NCBI GenBank assembly: GCA_035291905.1
Contig: DATDRF010000108.1
Location: 1-36,106 of the forward strand
Reading direction: 5' to 3'
DNA from: JACPLA01 sp035291905
Lineage (GTDB): Bacteria > Bacteroidota > Ignavibacteria > UBA10030
DNA: 36,106 nt
Shown: in pieces, positions 24,419 to 32,014 of the stretch
Position numbering within the stretch: the first letter of the stretch is position 1
Layout of the letters: each line of letters begins with the position of its first letter
Program-made: the position numbers and the translations under genes
The notes under the pieces: generated by a model
What the model saw: the letters and a program-made list of their open reading frames with translations, nothing else
The model's database searches: none
What the model was told of the DNA's origin: nothing

Positions 24419-25588
24419 TTGTCATCCCCCGAACCGGTCATCAAGGCTAAAAGAAGAGTGGAAACAAGAAGCCTTTTTCAGAAACGATGGGTCAAGTGGA
24501 TGGCGGTGTTCCTCACCTGGACCGCCGTCGCCCTCTTTTTTGCATCGCAATCCACGTTGTGGGATCGCTATCTGTTCCGGCAGGACATAACGTGGCAGCG
24601 CGCAATGACCATCAATTTCTCGTTCTATTATGTCTGGGCGCTCCTTGCCCCCGTCGTTTTGTGGCTGCGGAAACGGTATCGCTTTGAGCGGAAGAAGTGG
24701 CACAAGGCGCTGCTTGTGCATATCCCGACGAGCCTGACCATCGCGGTTCTGCAATTGCTTCTGGCAGAATGGGTTTGGAACATAGTACGCGAAGAACCCC
24801 TCTCCATATATGAAACCTTCCGTGCTATCGAGTTTACGTTTGCGTTCAACTTTCAAACCAATACGCTGGCCTATTGGATGATTCTTGGATTCGGCTATAC
24901 TTTGGAATACTACCGGCAGTTCCGCGATCGTGAATTGCGGGCGTCGCTCTTGGAGGCGCAGCTTGTGAAGGCGAACCTCCAGGCGTTGAAGATGCAGCTC
25001 CAGCCGCACTTCCTCTTTAATACCCTCAATTCCATCTCCTCATTGATGCATAAGAATGTGGAGGATGCCGACAGGGTCCTTGCAAGGCTCGGAGACCTGT
25101 TGCGGTATTCGCTCGAGACGGAGGGAATGCAGGAAGTGTCGTTGAGGAACGAACTTGACTTTCTGCAGCGATATCTCGAAATCGAAAAAGTAAGGTATGG
25201 CAACCGCCTCAATGTTCGAATTGCAGCCGCCGAAGGGGTCTTGAACGCAAAGGTGCCGAATCTCATTCTGCAGCCGCTTGTCGAGAACGCGGTTCGATAC
25301 GGCGTGGGGGGGCGGAGAACGGGCGGCAAGATTGAAATTGTCGCCTCGCGCAGCGACGATATGCTTGACCTCGTCGTGAAAGACGACGGACCCGGGCTGC
25401 AGTATGGACCGTCGGGTGAATTAACCGAGGGGGTGGGGCTCCATAATACCCGGTCCCGATTGGAGCAGCTGTACGGCGAAAACCACGAATTCCGATTGAA
25501 AAACGGGGTGGGGAAGGGGTTGGAAGTTCAGTTGAGAATTCCTTATCATGAAGAATCGATAGTTGAAGATGAGAGTACACCGGCCTGA
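24419..25588 (+). CDS. LytS/YehU-type sensor histidine kinase
   Basis: A 389-residue membrane kinase of the His_kinase (LytS) class. Four membrane segments lie at about residues 28-44, 64-80, 98-118 and 143-160, followed by a coiled linker, the phospho-acceptor His197 in QPHFLFNTLNSISSL, and an HATPase domain (LILQPLVENAVRYG, then VKDDGPG and VGLHNTRSRL). The motif set is complete. No ATG is available near the start; TTG 24419 is used here, and GTG 24458 or ATG 24500 are options. The frame is the same as the upstream regulator, with no stop between that gene's TGA and TTG 24419. Confidence 0.88.
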   Translation: MSSPEPVIKAKRRVETRSLFQKRWVKWMAVFLTWTAVALFFASQSTLWDRYLFRQDITWQRAMTINFSFYYVWALLAPVVLWLRKRYRFERKKWHKALLVHIPTSLTIAVLQLLLAEWVWNIVREEPLSIYETFRAIEFTFAFNFQTNTLAYWMILGFGYTLEYYRQFRDRELRASLLEAQLVKANLQALKMQLQPHFLFNTLNSISSLMHKNVEDADRVLARLGDLLRYSLETEGMQEVSLRNELDFLQRYLEIEKVRYGNRLNVRIAAAEGVLNAKVPNLILQPLVENAVRYGVGGRRTGGKIEIVASRSDDMLDLVVKDDGPGLQYGPSGELTEGVGLHNTRSRLEQLYGENHEFRLKNGVGKGLEVQLRIPYHEESIVEDESTPA

Positions 25589-25623
25589 TATGAGATTCCT
25601 GTTTATTCTTGGAGGAGAACGCC

Positions 25624-26583
25624 ATGGATAGAACAGTGATGATCCCCCGCTCGAGGTTCTGGCTCGGACTTGTTGTTGCGTCGATGCTGGTACCCAGGGG
25701 ATTTACCGTCGCCTTTCAACAGGGGGCCCCGAATCCCACGCGAGAGTCTTCCAATCGGAATTCTCTTGATGTTGAGCTTCTTGCTGAAGAACAGTATCGT
25801 CTCGGACTCGCCTACCTGAAGTCCCCGCAGAGCACCGAAAAAGCCGTGGAACACCTGGAGAAGGCCGTCCAGCTCCTTGGCGGCAATGCCGAGTTCCATT
25901 TTCGACTTGCCGAGGCCTACGCGAGAGACTTCTCCTACGCCAATATTCTTCGCAAGCCCTTCATCGCCGCGAAAATGAAAACGCAGCTGGAGCTTGCCGT
26001 TCGGTTCAACCCGTCCTCGATCGAATTTCGCGAAGCACTGATCCAATACTATGTTCTCGCGCCGACGGTCCTCGGGGGGAGTTTTGTGAAGGCGAAAGAA
26101 CAGGCAGAGGCGCTTCGGAGAGTCGATCCCTATTTCAGCCTGCTGGCTTATGCAAACATCAATGCCGAAGAGGGTGATCACGAAAAGGCAAACGGATACT
26201 ATCTTCGTGCCATCCAGGTGCGGCCCAATTCCTGGCCCGCGTATCAAAGGTACGGCACGTACTGCCTCAGTGTTCAGGAGATTGACAGGGCCATTCAGCA
26301 GTTTCTCAGGTATGTAGAGCTCTCACCCGGAACGGCGACAAGTTATGAGCATCTGGCCGGAGCATACGTACGCAAACGGATGTACGACGCAGCCATTGCC
26401 TCCTATCTCAGAGCAGTGGAGAAGGAACCTTCGTTGACGCAGTTGTTCTTCCGTATTGCCCAGCTCTACGAGTTCAAAGGACTGCCGAACGAGGCAGTGG
26501 GGTATTACGCCGAATACCTGAGGCATTCCCCCAACGGCCGATTGGCGGATGATGCGAGAACAAAACTCTCCGAGTTGAGATAG
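25624..26583 (+). CDS. Exported TPR-repeat protein
   Basis: A 319-residue protein with an N-terminal hydrophobic segment (residues about 10-30, LGLVVASMLVPRGF), probably a signal peptide or anchor, followed by several TPR-like helix pairs to the end (for example YRLGLAYLKSP, FHFRLAEAYARD, PAYQRYGTYCLS, SYEHLAGAYVRKRMYDAAI and FRIAQLYEFKG). It is likely a protein-protein scaffold in the periplasm. ATG 25624 is set by GGAGGAG at 25611-25617. The 35-base spacing to the kinase suggests cotranscription with the LytTR pair. No specific partner can be named. Confidence 0.8.
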   Translation: MDRTVMIPRSRFWLGLVVASMLVPRGFTVAFQQGAPNPTRESSNRNSLDVELLAEEQYRLGLAYLKSPQSTEKAVEHLEKAVQLLGGNAEFHFRLAEAYARDFSYANILRKPFIAAKMKTQLELAVRFNPSSIEFREALIQYYVLAPTVLGGSFVKAKEQAEALRRVDPYFSLLAYANINAEEGDHEKANGYYLRAIQVRPNSWPAYQRYGTYCLSVQEIDRAIQQFLRYVELSPGTATSYEHLAGAYVRKRMYDAAIASYLRAVEKEPSLTQLFFRIAQLYEFKGLPNEAVGYYAEYLRHSPNGRLADDARTKLSELR

Positions 26584-26609
26584 CGGGACAACAGACGACT
26601 TGAAAGACG

Positions 26610-26636
26610 AAAGCCTGCCGAATATCGGCAGGCTTT
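26610..26636. terminator. Bidirectional hairpin terminator
   Basis: AAAGCCTGCCG (26610-26620) and CGGCAGGCTTT (26626-26636) pair perfectly over 11 bp with loop AATAT. It lies between the converging TPR and response-regulator genes and can serve both strands. Confidence 0.8.
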
Positions 26637-26662
26637 GTCGTTTGAAGGAGGTAGTGCGGGTA

Positions 26663-28027
26663 TCAGACAGAGATGTGGTACTTCTTCATGAGCCGATAGA
26701 GTGTTGCGCGACCTAGCTTGAGCCGAACAGATGCTTCGGCAATGTTCCCTTTGGTCGTTTTCAATGCATTGCGAATGGCGGCTTCCTTCACCTTTTCGAG
26801 AGGCATGACGGCCGTCTCCGATTCAACAAAAGGATCCGCTGGAGAAGCCGAAGCGTAGCTCTGGAGCGGTACGGGAAGATCGGCGGGGGTCACTTCTTTC
26901 CCTTCGTTCATTACCACAGCGCGCTGTATGACATTCTCCAGTTCCCGAACGTTGCCGGGCCAGGGATAGTCATACAGAAGGCGGAGAGCCTCTCGTGAAA
27001 ATCGGAGGGTCTTTCCGGTTGGCATGGCGAAGGACTTCAAAAAATGCTCGGCGAGCACCAGAATGTCTGATTTCCGCAGCCGCAAGGGGGGGATAACAAT
27101 GGGGAAGGCTGCTATGCGAAAATACAGATCCTCCCGGAACCTCTTCTGACGCACTTCTTCACGGATGTCGCGATTCGTCGCGGAGACAAGCCGCACGTCA
27201 GAAACGATTGTCTCGTTTCCACCCACCCTCTGAAACTCCTTCGTCTGGATGACTCTTAATAGCTTTGCCTGCAAGGCCAGATCCATTTCTCCTATTTCAT
27301 CAAGAAAGATCGTCCCCTGGTGAGCCTGTTCAAACCGGCCGATTCGCCGTTGATACGCACCGGTGAATGCGCCTTTTTCATGGCCAAAGAGCTCGCTTTC
27401 AAGAAGCTCGTGCGGAATGGAAGCGCAATTGACGACGACAAAGGGGGCTTCCTTCCTGTCGCTGTTGAAGTGGATTGCCTGGGAAACCAGCTCCTTCCCC
27501 GTTCCGCTTTCTCCCATGACGAGCACAGGAATGTCACTGTTCTTCACCTTGCTCACCAGCCGAAAGACCTCCTGCATTTCGCCGCTGGCCGAGACGATGT
27601 TCTCGAACTGCGCCTCGCTTTGAATTCGTTCCTTCAACCGGCTTACCTCGAGTGAGACCTGTCGAAGTTGAAGGGCGTTCCTGACGGCGATTTCAAGCTT
27701 TGGAAAATCAATGGGTTTGCTGAAATAATCGGAGGCGCCAAGTTTGAGCGACTCGATGGCCACCTCGACGCTTCCCTGCGCCGAGAGCATAATGACGGGG
27801 AGGTCGGGGTTTCGTCTTCGTATCTCCTTCAATGTTTCAACGCCGGAAATACCGCCCATCATGATATCAAGAAGAACAAGGTCGGGGTCATCGATGAGTG
27901 CATCGAGGCAGGCCTCTCCCGAGGAAAAGGTTCTCGCCTCAAGTTCCCACCGCTTGGTTACGGTGTGTTCAAGGAGCTTGCGAATGGTCTCCTCGTCATC
28001 AACGATAAAGATAAGTGAATTGGGCAT
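26663..28027 (-). CDS. NtrC-family sigma54-dependent response regulator
   Basis: A 454-residue transcription activator. The receiver domain (1-120) has an acidic pocket (VDDEE), phospho-acceptor Asp54 (LLDIMM) and Lys (FSKPID). The AAA+ domain contains Walker A GESGTGKE (172-179), the sigma54-contact loop GAFTGA (219-224), Walker B FLDEIGEM (241-248) and the R-finger region. A Fis-type helix-turn-helix closes the protein (about 428-450, GRATLYRLMKKY). All key motifs are intact. It lies downstream of, and is translated with, a degenerate kinase gene (7-base gap). Sigma54 promoter elements lie upstream of the fibre-like genes on the opposite strand, which makes it their likely activator. Confidence 0.93.
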   Translation of the reverse strand: MPNSLIFIVDDEETIRKLLEHTVTKRWELEARTFSSGEACLDALIDDPDLVLLDIMMGGISGVETLKEIRRRNPDLPVIMLSAQGSVEVAIESLKLGASDYFSKPIDFPKLEIAVRNALQLRQVSLEVSRLKERIQSEAQFENIVSASGEMQEVFRLVSKVKNSDIPVLVMGESGTGKELVSQAIHFNSDRKEAPFVVVNCASIPHELLESELFGHEKGAFTGAYQRRIGRFEQAHQGTIFLDEIGEMDLALQAKLLRVIQTKEFQRVGGNETIVSDVRLVSATNRDIREEVRQKRFREDLYFRIAAFPIVIPPLRLRKSDILVLAEHFLKSFAMPTGKTLRFSREALRLLYDYPWPGNVRELENVIQRAVVMNEGKEVTPADLPVPLQSYASASPADPFVESETAVMPLEKVKEAAIRNALKTTKGNIAEASVRLKLGRATLYRLMKKYHISV

Positions 28028-28034
28028 AAACGTA

Positions 28035-28694
28035 TCAGCTTCCGAGTGGTAGACTCAATGTTATGACTGTTTCGTGGTCTTGCGGTTGATCGATGTGCAA
28101 CGAGCCGCCGTAGAGTCCGGCGAGGTATTCCGTGCGCGCAAGGCCCAATTGCGATGCATCGTTGCCCGCAAAGGATTGGCCCGCCCGCGGGGCGTGAATC
28201 TGCAGCACCAGGTCCGACCCGGAGATATCGGCGTGCACGAGGATTTCAGAATTGTTCGGCGCATACCGGACCGCGTTGATAAGGATGTTGTCGAGCATCC
28301 TGGTCGTGAATTCCTTTTCGAGGAACAGACGCGGAAACGTCTGGGGTACGTCATGCCGAAGAGCAATGGATCGCGTAGCCGCCGGAAGCGAGACATTGTG
28401 GAATGCTGATGCAATGACCGCGGGAAGCTCCCAATGGTCCATGGAGGGGAGCTCCCGGGTGGCAACCGCAGTATAGAGAAGCTCGTCGACAAACTTCGAA
28501 AGCCTTTCTCCCTCAGCCTTGATGATCTTGATGAATTCTTCCTTTTGGTCTTTGGCCAGGGCGGGATCGCTCAGAATGGCATCGGCGAAACCCACAATGG
28601 AAGTAAGGGGAGTCCGCAGGGCGTCTGAAATATATGACAACTCCTCGCCCCTGAGCCGGGCAAGAGTTGTAGCGGAAAGAGAAGTCGAACCCAT
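28035..28694 (-). CDS. Small histidine-kinase homologue lacking the phospho-acceptor His
   Basis: A 219-residue cytoplasmic protein with HisKA-like and HATPase-like domains and no sensor or membrane segment. The expected S-H-E-L-R-T-P box reads SDALRTP, so the phospho-acceptor His is Asp24 (codon 28623-28625). In the ATPase part the N-box is kept (LDNILINAVRYAP), but the D-x-G-x-G box is replaced by IHAPRAG and only LGLAR with YGGSL recalls the G2 region. It is probably an adaptor or regulatory pseudokinase rather than an active kinase. The ATG has TAGGAG upstream on the minus strand. It is followed by the sigma54 activator, whose phospho-donor is therefore unclear. Confidence 0.8.
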   Translation of the reverse strand: MGSTSLSATTLARLRGEELSYISDALRTPLTSIVGFADAILSDPALAKDQKEEFIKIIKAEGERLSKFVDELLYTAVATRELPSMDHWELPAVIASAFHNVSLPAATRSIALRHDVPQTFPRLFLEKEFTTRMLDNILINAVRYAPNNSEILVHADISGSDLVLQIHAPRAGQSFAGNDASQLGLARTEYLAGLYGGSLHIDQPQDHETVITLSLPLGS

Positions 28695-28755
28695 GGCACG
28701 AGTACTCCTATGATGTGAGAGAGATTAATCCTGTAGTTTCCTTTCATAAGAGTTG

Positions 28756-28770
28756 TCAATTGCCGTGCCA
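28756..28770 (-). promoter_or_regulatory. Sigma54-like promoter candidate for the regulator pair
   Basis: On the minus strand TGGCACG-N4-TTGA reads from 28770 to 28756. The -24 half is perfect; the -12 half has TTGA instead of TTGC. It would start transcription near 28745, about 50 bases before the kinase-homologue ATG, implying autoregulation. Confidence 0.4.
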
Positions 28771-28830
28771 GCCTTACAATTCACCGAATACCCCAAAACT
28801 CGCCTGATCGTACCATTTTCATACGCGCAT

Positions 28831-28947
28831 TGTATCATAATGAGACACACTCGTCTGGCATATTCGACAGAATAGCAACTAAATTGTTTATTATCAATAC
28901 TGTATCAGAAATGTATCATAATAATACGATTGATTCAATATGATACA
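28831..28947. promoter_or_regulatory. Four TGTATCA/TGATACA heptamers, candidate activator sites
   Basis: TGTATCA occurs at 28831-28837, 28901-28907 and 28912-28918, and its complement TGATACA at 28941-28947. The last two, with their flanking T and A, form the inverted pair TGTATCAT/ATGATACA. The block is AT-rich and lies in the 391-base divergent gap 28695-29085, 65-180 bases upstream of the rightward -24 element, the usual distance for enhancers of NtrC-type activators. A further TGTATCA is at 30184-30190. Confidence 0.5.
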
Positions 28948-29011
28948 GTGGGATGGTCCCTTTTGAGACGAGATGTGCGAAATACTCAATAAAATCAATG
29001 GTTTTTGCGTC

Positions 29012-29026
29012 TGGCACACCAGTTGA
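29012..29026 (+). promoter_or_regulatory. Sigma54-like promoter candidate for the fibre-like operon
   Basis: TGGCAC (29012-29017), five bases, then TTGA (29023-29026). The -24 half is perfect and the -12 half is TTGA rather than TTGC. The predicted start near 29038 leaves a leader of about 48 bases to ATG 29086, which has AGGAG at 29075-29079. Confidence 0.45.
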
Positions 29027-29085
29027 GTTGGGTATGTCAGATTATGAAACCAAAAACTCAAACACCTTCGAATCAGGAGTCAGCA

Positions 29086-29586
29086 ATGAAAAAGCTTATC
29101 ACAGTCCTCTCAGTCGCAATGCTCAGCATGATGATCGTTGAGACGTCGTTTGCCCAAGCCACCGCCACTCAGAACGTGACGCTTGCGGTCAATACCGTCT
29201 ATAAGATCGCCGCATCCGGAAACCCGGGCCCCTTGACCATCACAACAGGGACAGCCGGCGTGGATGCCCTGACCTCGGTCAGCGATGCTTCCACTACCTA
29301 TAGTCTGACTCAGAACTTCGGCAACACGGTGAAAGTCACTGCTCACCTCGACGCAGCCCTGGCCTCCGGCTACAATCTGGGTCTCAGCCTTGCCAGCACG
29401 AAGGGAACAAGCGCGGGAACAGTTGATATCTCCGGCGCTACCTCCGGCAGTGCGGTCGACATGGTGACGAATATTACCCGTGGTGCGGATGCAGGCCAGA
29501 TCATCACCTACACCTTCTCGGCCAATGCTTCAGCAGGAACGCTTGCTTCAACAACAAAGGTCGTTACGCTGACTCTTACAAACTAA
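29086..29586 (+). CDS. Small exported beta-rich protein, candidate major fibre subunit
   Basis: A 166-residue protein with a signal peptide (residues 1-24, ending SFAQA). The mature part begins with alternating hydrophobics (TQNVTLAVNTVYKIAASG) and is rich in Ala, Ser, Thr and Gly, with no Cys. It ends in beta-strand pattern TTKVVTLTLTN. This is the style of spore coat U/DUF4402-like pilin domains; I am not certain of the family. It is clearly paralogous to the partial gene at 35813 (shared KIA-x-SGNPG and LTSVSD). It is first in the locus, behind a sigma54-like element, and ATG 29086 is set by AGGAG. An in-frame upstream start at 29005 would add a hydrophilic stretch before the signal peptide. 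Confidence 0.75.
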   Translation: MKKLITVLSVAMLSMMIVETSFAQATATQNVTLAVNTVYKIAASGNPGPLTITTGTAGVDALTSVSDASTTYSLTQNFGNTVKVTAHLDAALASGYNLGLSLASTKGTSAGTVDISGATSGSAVDMVTNITRGADAGQIITYTFSANASAGTLASTTKVVTLTLTN

Positions 29587-29633
29587 GGGTCAGGAGGACG
29601 GGTGCCCGTGGCAGAGCTCTGGGAGGAAATCTG

Positions 29634-30170
29634 TTGCGGGCATTCGCTTTTTCAGAGCCGACTCCAATGAAACAGATCATCAGAATACTGGCCGGCCGAC
29701 TCCCGAGATTCTCGGGGTTTCTGATTCTCAGCAGTGCCACTCTCTTATCCCAACCCTCAGTCTCAAATCAAGTCGTCACCCTCGAAGTTCTTGAATTGAA
29801 CAAGATATTCCTCTCAAAGGACTTTCTTTCGCTGGACCCGGTTGCCGTCCTTGAGAGTTCTGCTGAAAGGTCTGCAGTCTCCGGCAGGGCGCGGCTTGTT
29901 TGGACGAGCAATGGCGGTGCGCGCAAGATCAGCATAGCGAGCAAACTGGCGTCACCCTCTTGTTTAGTCCGAGTCGATTTGACTGCGGTCCGGGGGTCCA
30001 CGGCGGCGAAGAACCGGCTTGAGCTTGACGATGCTTCAACACAAGACTTTATTCATGGGCTGTCGAAATCGGCCGGGAGCTGTGAGGTTGTATTTCTGGT
30101 CGTCACGAATGATCCCGAGTGGGTTCGGCCCCACATTCACGCCGTCGTCTACACCGTAACAAGCAGTTAA
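29634..30170 (+). CDS. Small exported protein, candidate minor subunit or adaptor
   Basis: A 178-residue protein. TTG 29634 is preceded by GGGAGG at 29621-29626, while ATG 29667 would give a more usual signal peptide but has no ribosome site; either is possible. After the hydrophobic segment (FSGFLILSSATLLSQ) comes SNQVVTLEVLELNKIF, similar in pattern to the other subunits' first mature strand, and the protein ends HAVVYTVTSS. Two Cys residues (SCLVRVD and GSCEVVF) may form a disulphide. The middle is more divergent than its siblings. Its position between subunit genes suggests a tip, adaptor or anchor role, which is inference. Confidence 0.65.
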   Translation: MRAFAFSEPTPMKQIIRILAGRLPRFSGFLILSSATLLSQPSVSNQVVTLEVLELNKIFLSKDFLSLDPVAVLESSAERSAVSGRARLVWTSNGGARKISIASKLASPSCLVRVDLTAVRGSTAAKNRLELDDASTQDFIHGLSKSAGSCEVVFLVVTNDPEWVRPHIHAVVYTVTSS

Positions 30171-30236
30171 GCTTGTATTCCAATGTATCAGGATGTATAT
30201 TGATCACTCATCACTGCCGGACGCGGCAGGAAGACA

Positions 30237-30725
30237 ATGAAATTGCGCCTTCTTATTTCCGCAGCGATCCTTCTGCTTCTCTGTCCGCAGGCTCGCTCAC
30301 AAGCCATCTACGCAACATCCTCCCACACGGTCACCGTCGTGGTTTCGACAATCACCCTCGTGCAGGTCAGCAGCGGTGTCGTCGGTTTGACAATCTCCGG
30401 CGCGAACGCACTTGCCGGCCAGGATCTGATGACCGTTAGCAATGAGGCAACAAATCTCTTGTGGGGGATCAACAGCGGCTTGAAGAAGGTCGTTGTGAAT
30501 TCAAGCGTCGCAACCCCCCTCTTCACGCTGAAACTCGCTGCGCTGAGCCCTTCTCAAGGCACTGCCGCGCCACAAGTGACACTCTCAACAACGGCAACGG
30601 ACCTCCTGCTGAACGTCGGGAGAAGTTCGGGAAACTGCGTACTCCAGTACACGGCGGAAGCCCTTGCATCTCAGGGCACAGGGACAGATGCCCACACCAT
30701 TACATTTACGGTGCAAAATCAATGA
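30237..30725 (+). CDS. Small exported beta-rich protein, candidate fibre subunit
   Basis: A 162-residue protein with signal peptide MKLRLLISAAILLLLCPQAR, cleaved near SQA. The mature part opens with strand-like SSHTVTVVVSTITLVQV, contains VSNEATNLLWGIN and APQVTLSTT, and ends in DAHTITFTVQNQ. The same landmarks appear in the next gene, which it overlaps by four bases (ATGA). AGGAAG lies just before ATG 30237. The upstream 66-base gap holds one TGTATCA heptamer and a short TGCCG/CGGCA hairpin. Confidence 0.72.
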   Translation: MKLRLLISAAILLLLCPQARSQAIYATSSHTVTVVVSTITLVQVSSGVVGLTISGANALAGQDLMTVSNEATNLLWGINSGLKKVVVNSSVATPLFTLKLAALSPSQGTAAPQVTLSTTATDLLLNVGRSSGNCVLQYTAEALASQGTGTDAHTITFTVQNQ

Positions 30726-31186
30726 CGGCGCGATTGATCGGCATAATCCTGAGTCTGACAGCCATCCTGGCGGCAGTTCCCGATGCCTGCGCGCAGCTTT
30801 CGGTCATAGGTGGAAACATTACTGCAACGATCACAACCGGGATTGCGGGAGGGGAACCCGTTGCTGTGTCGAACTCAAGTGTCACGCTGCGGTATCGTCT
30901 GCAAAGCGCCATCACGAAGATCACGGTTCGGACAAGCTGCCCGGGTCAACGGTTCAATCTTGGCGTTGTTGCCGCAGCTGTCCCGCAGGGAGTTGCCGCA
31001 CCTCAGGTCACTCTCGTGAACGGAATGCTCGATGTCGATCTCATCGTCTCGATCCCCCTGAAACCCCCGAGCCAGAATCAAAATGCCACGCTCCTGTACA
31101 CGGCGTCTGCAACCTTTGCGCAAGGCAACAGCGCAGAGTTGGGGAACGACGTTCATACGGTGACGTACACTCTCATCGATCAATAA
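30722..31186 (+). CDS. Small exported beta-rich protein, candidate fibre subunit
   Basis: A 154-residue protein beginning at the ATGA overlap. A signal peptide (MTARLIGIILSLTAILA, ending ACAQ) precedes LSVIGGNITATITTG. It shares VSNSSVTLRYRLQSAITKITV, VAAPQVTL and a DVHTVTYTLIDQ ending with the preceding subunit, so the two are paralogues. It has one Cys in the mature part. The chaperone-like gene follows nine bases later. The role as a fibre subunit is inferred from fold pattern and neighbours. Confidence 0.72.
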   Translation: MTARLIGIILSLTAILAAVPDACAQLSVIGGNITATITTGIAGGEPVAVSNSSVTLRYRLQSAITKITVRTSCPGQRFNLGVVAAAVPQGVAAPQVTLVNGMLDVDLIVSIPLKPPSQNQNATLLYTASATFAQGNSAELGNDVHTVTYTLIDQ

Positions 31187-31195
31187 AGGCCTGCT

Positions 31196-32014
31196 ATGAA
31201 AATTTCCCCAACGAAAGTCCTCCCGGTGCTGCTCCTGTTTGCGACAGGAACCGCTGCAGCGCAGGTATCCGTGATTGGCGAACTGAGCCAGGATCGTGAG
31301 ACCGGCCCCGGGGAAACCTACAGCGGCACAATCACCATCAAGAACGACTCCAACGAACCGCAGGAAGCAAAGGTTTATCAGACTGACTATCTCTTCTTTT
31401 CGGACGGCACGAACAGGTATGGTGAACCCGGTTCACACCCCCGGTCCAATGCACCCTGGATAACATTCAGTCCTTCGTTTGTCACTGTTCCTCCACAATC
31501 CACTGTTATCGTGAGCTACACGGTTGCGGTCCCGGCGAACACGACCGGGAAAACTCTCATCGGAAGCTACTGGAGCATGCTGATGATTGAGGGTATTCCA
31601 AAAGGATCGCCGGAATCATCCGGTGCGAGGGACAAGAAGGCAGAGATGGGGATCATGCAGATGATCCGCTACGGCATTCAGATCGCCTCGCATATCCGAA
31701 ACACCGGAAAGCCCATGGTCGCGTTCAAGGACGAAAAGCTGGTGGTGGATGAAAAGGGTAGGCGGATCTTCCAGGTGACAATCGAAAACACGGGCGATCT
31801 TGGCTTCCGTCCCGAGGTGTACATGGAGCTTTTCAATGACCGCGGCGTCTCGCAGGGGAAGTTCCCCGGGATTCGCTATCGAATGTACCCGGGAACTTCG
31901 GTGCGCGAATCCATTGATGTGAGCACTGTTCCCAAAGGAAAATACAAAGCTCTCGTCGTCGTCGACGCGGGGGGGGAAGAAATTCTTGCCGCTCAATACG
32001 ATCTGCAATTCTGA
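31196..32014 (+). CDS. PapD-like periplasmic chaperone
   Basis: A 272-residue protein with a signal peptide (1-22, ending AAAQ). The first half is an immunoglobulin-like domain with the PapD-superfamily feel: GTITIKNDSNEPQEAKVY, then APWITFSPSFVTVPPQST and a VSYTVAVP strand followed by GSYWSMLMIE. A second beta domain follows (about residues 150-272: IQIASHIRNTGKP, VTIENTGDLGF). This fits the two-domain fimbrial chaperones that hold subunits by donor-strand complementation, though the classical basic cleft residues are not evident to me. It contains a run of eight G (31969-31976) near the 3' end and overlaps the usher-like gene by 29 bases. Confidence 0.72.
   Translation: MKISPTKVLPVLLLFATGTAAAQVSVIGELSQDRETGPGETYSGTITIKNDSNEPQEAKVYQTDYLFFSDGTNRYGEPGSHPRSNAPWITFSPSFVTVPPQSTVIVSYTVAVPANTTGKTLIGSYWSMLMIEGIPKGSPESSGARDKKAEMGIMQMIRYGIQIASHIRNTGKPMVAFKDEKLVVDEKGRRIFQVTIENTGDLGFRPEVYMELFNDRGVSQGKFPGIRYRMYPGTSVRESIDVSTVPKGKYKALVVVDAGGEEILAAQYDLQF
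31969..31976 (+). repeat. G8 homopolymer at the chaperone-usher junction
   Basis: Eight consecutive G lie near the end of the chaperone gene, ten bases before the usher-like TTG start. The G-rich tract may serve as the ribosome site for that start. Loss of one G would put the chaperone in frame with the usher. Confidence 0.6.

Noticed and set aside
24697..24713. TGGCAC-type sigma54-like match
   Set aside because: It lies inside the LytS-type kinase coding region with no gene start at a suitable distance.
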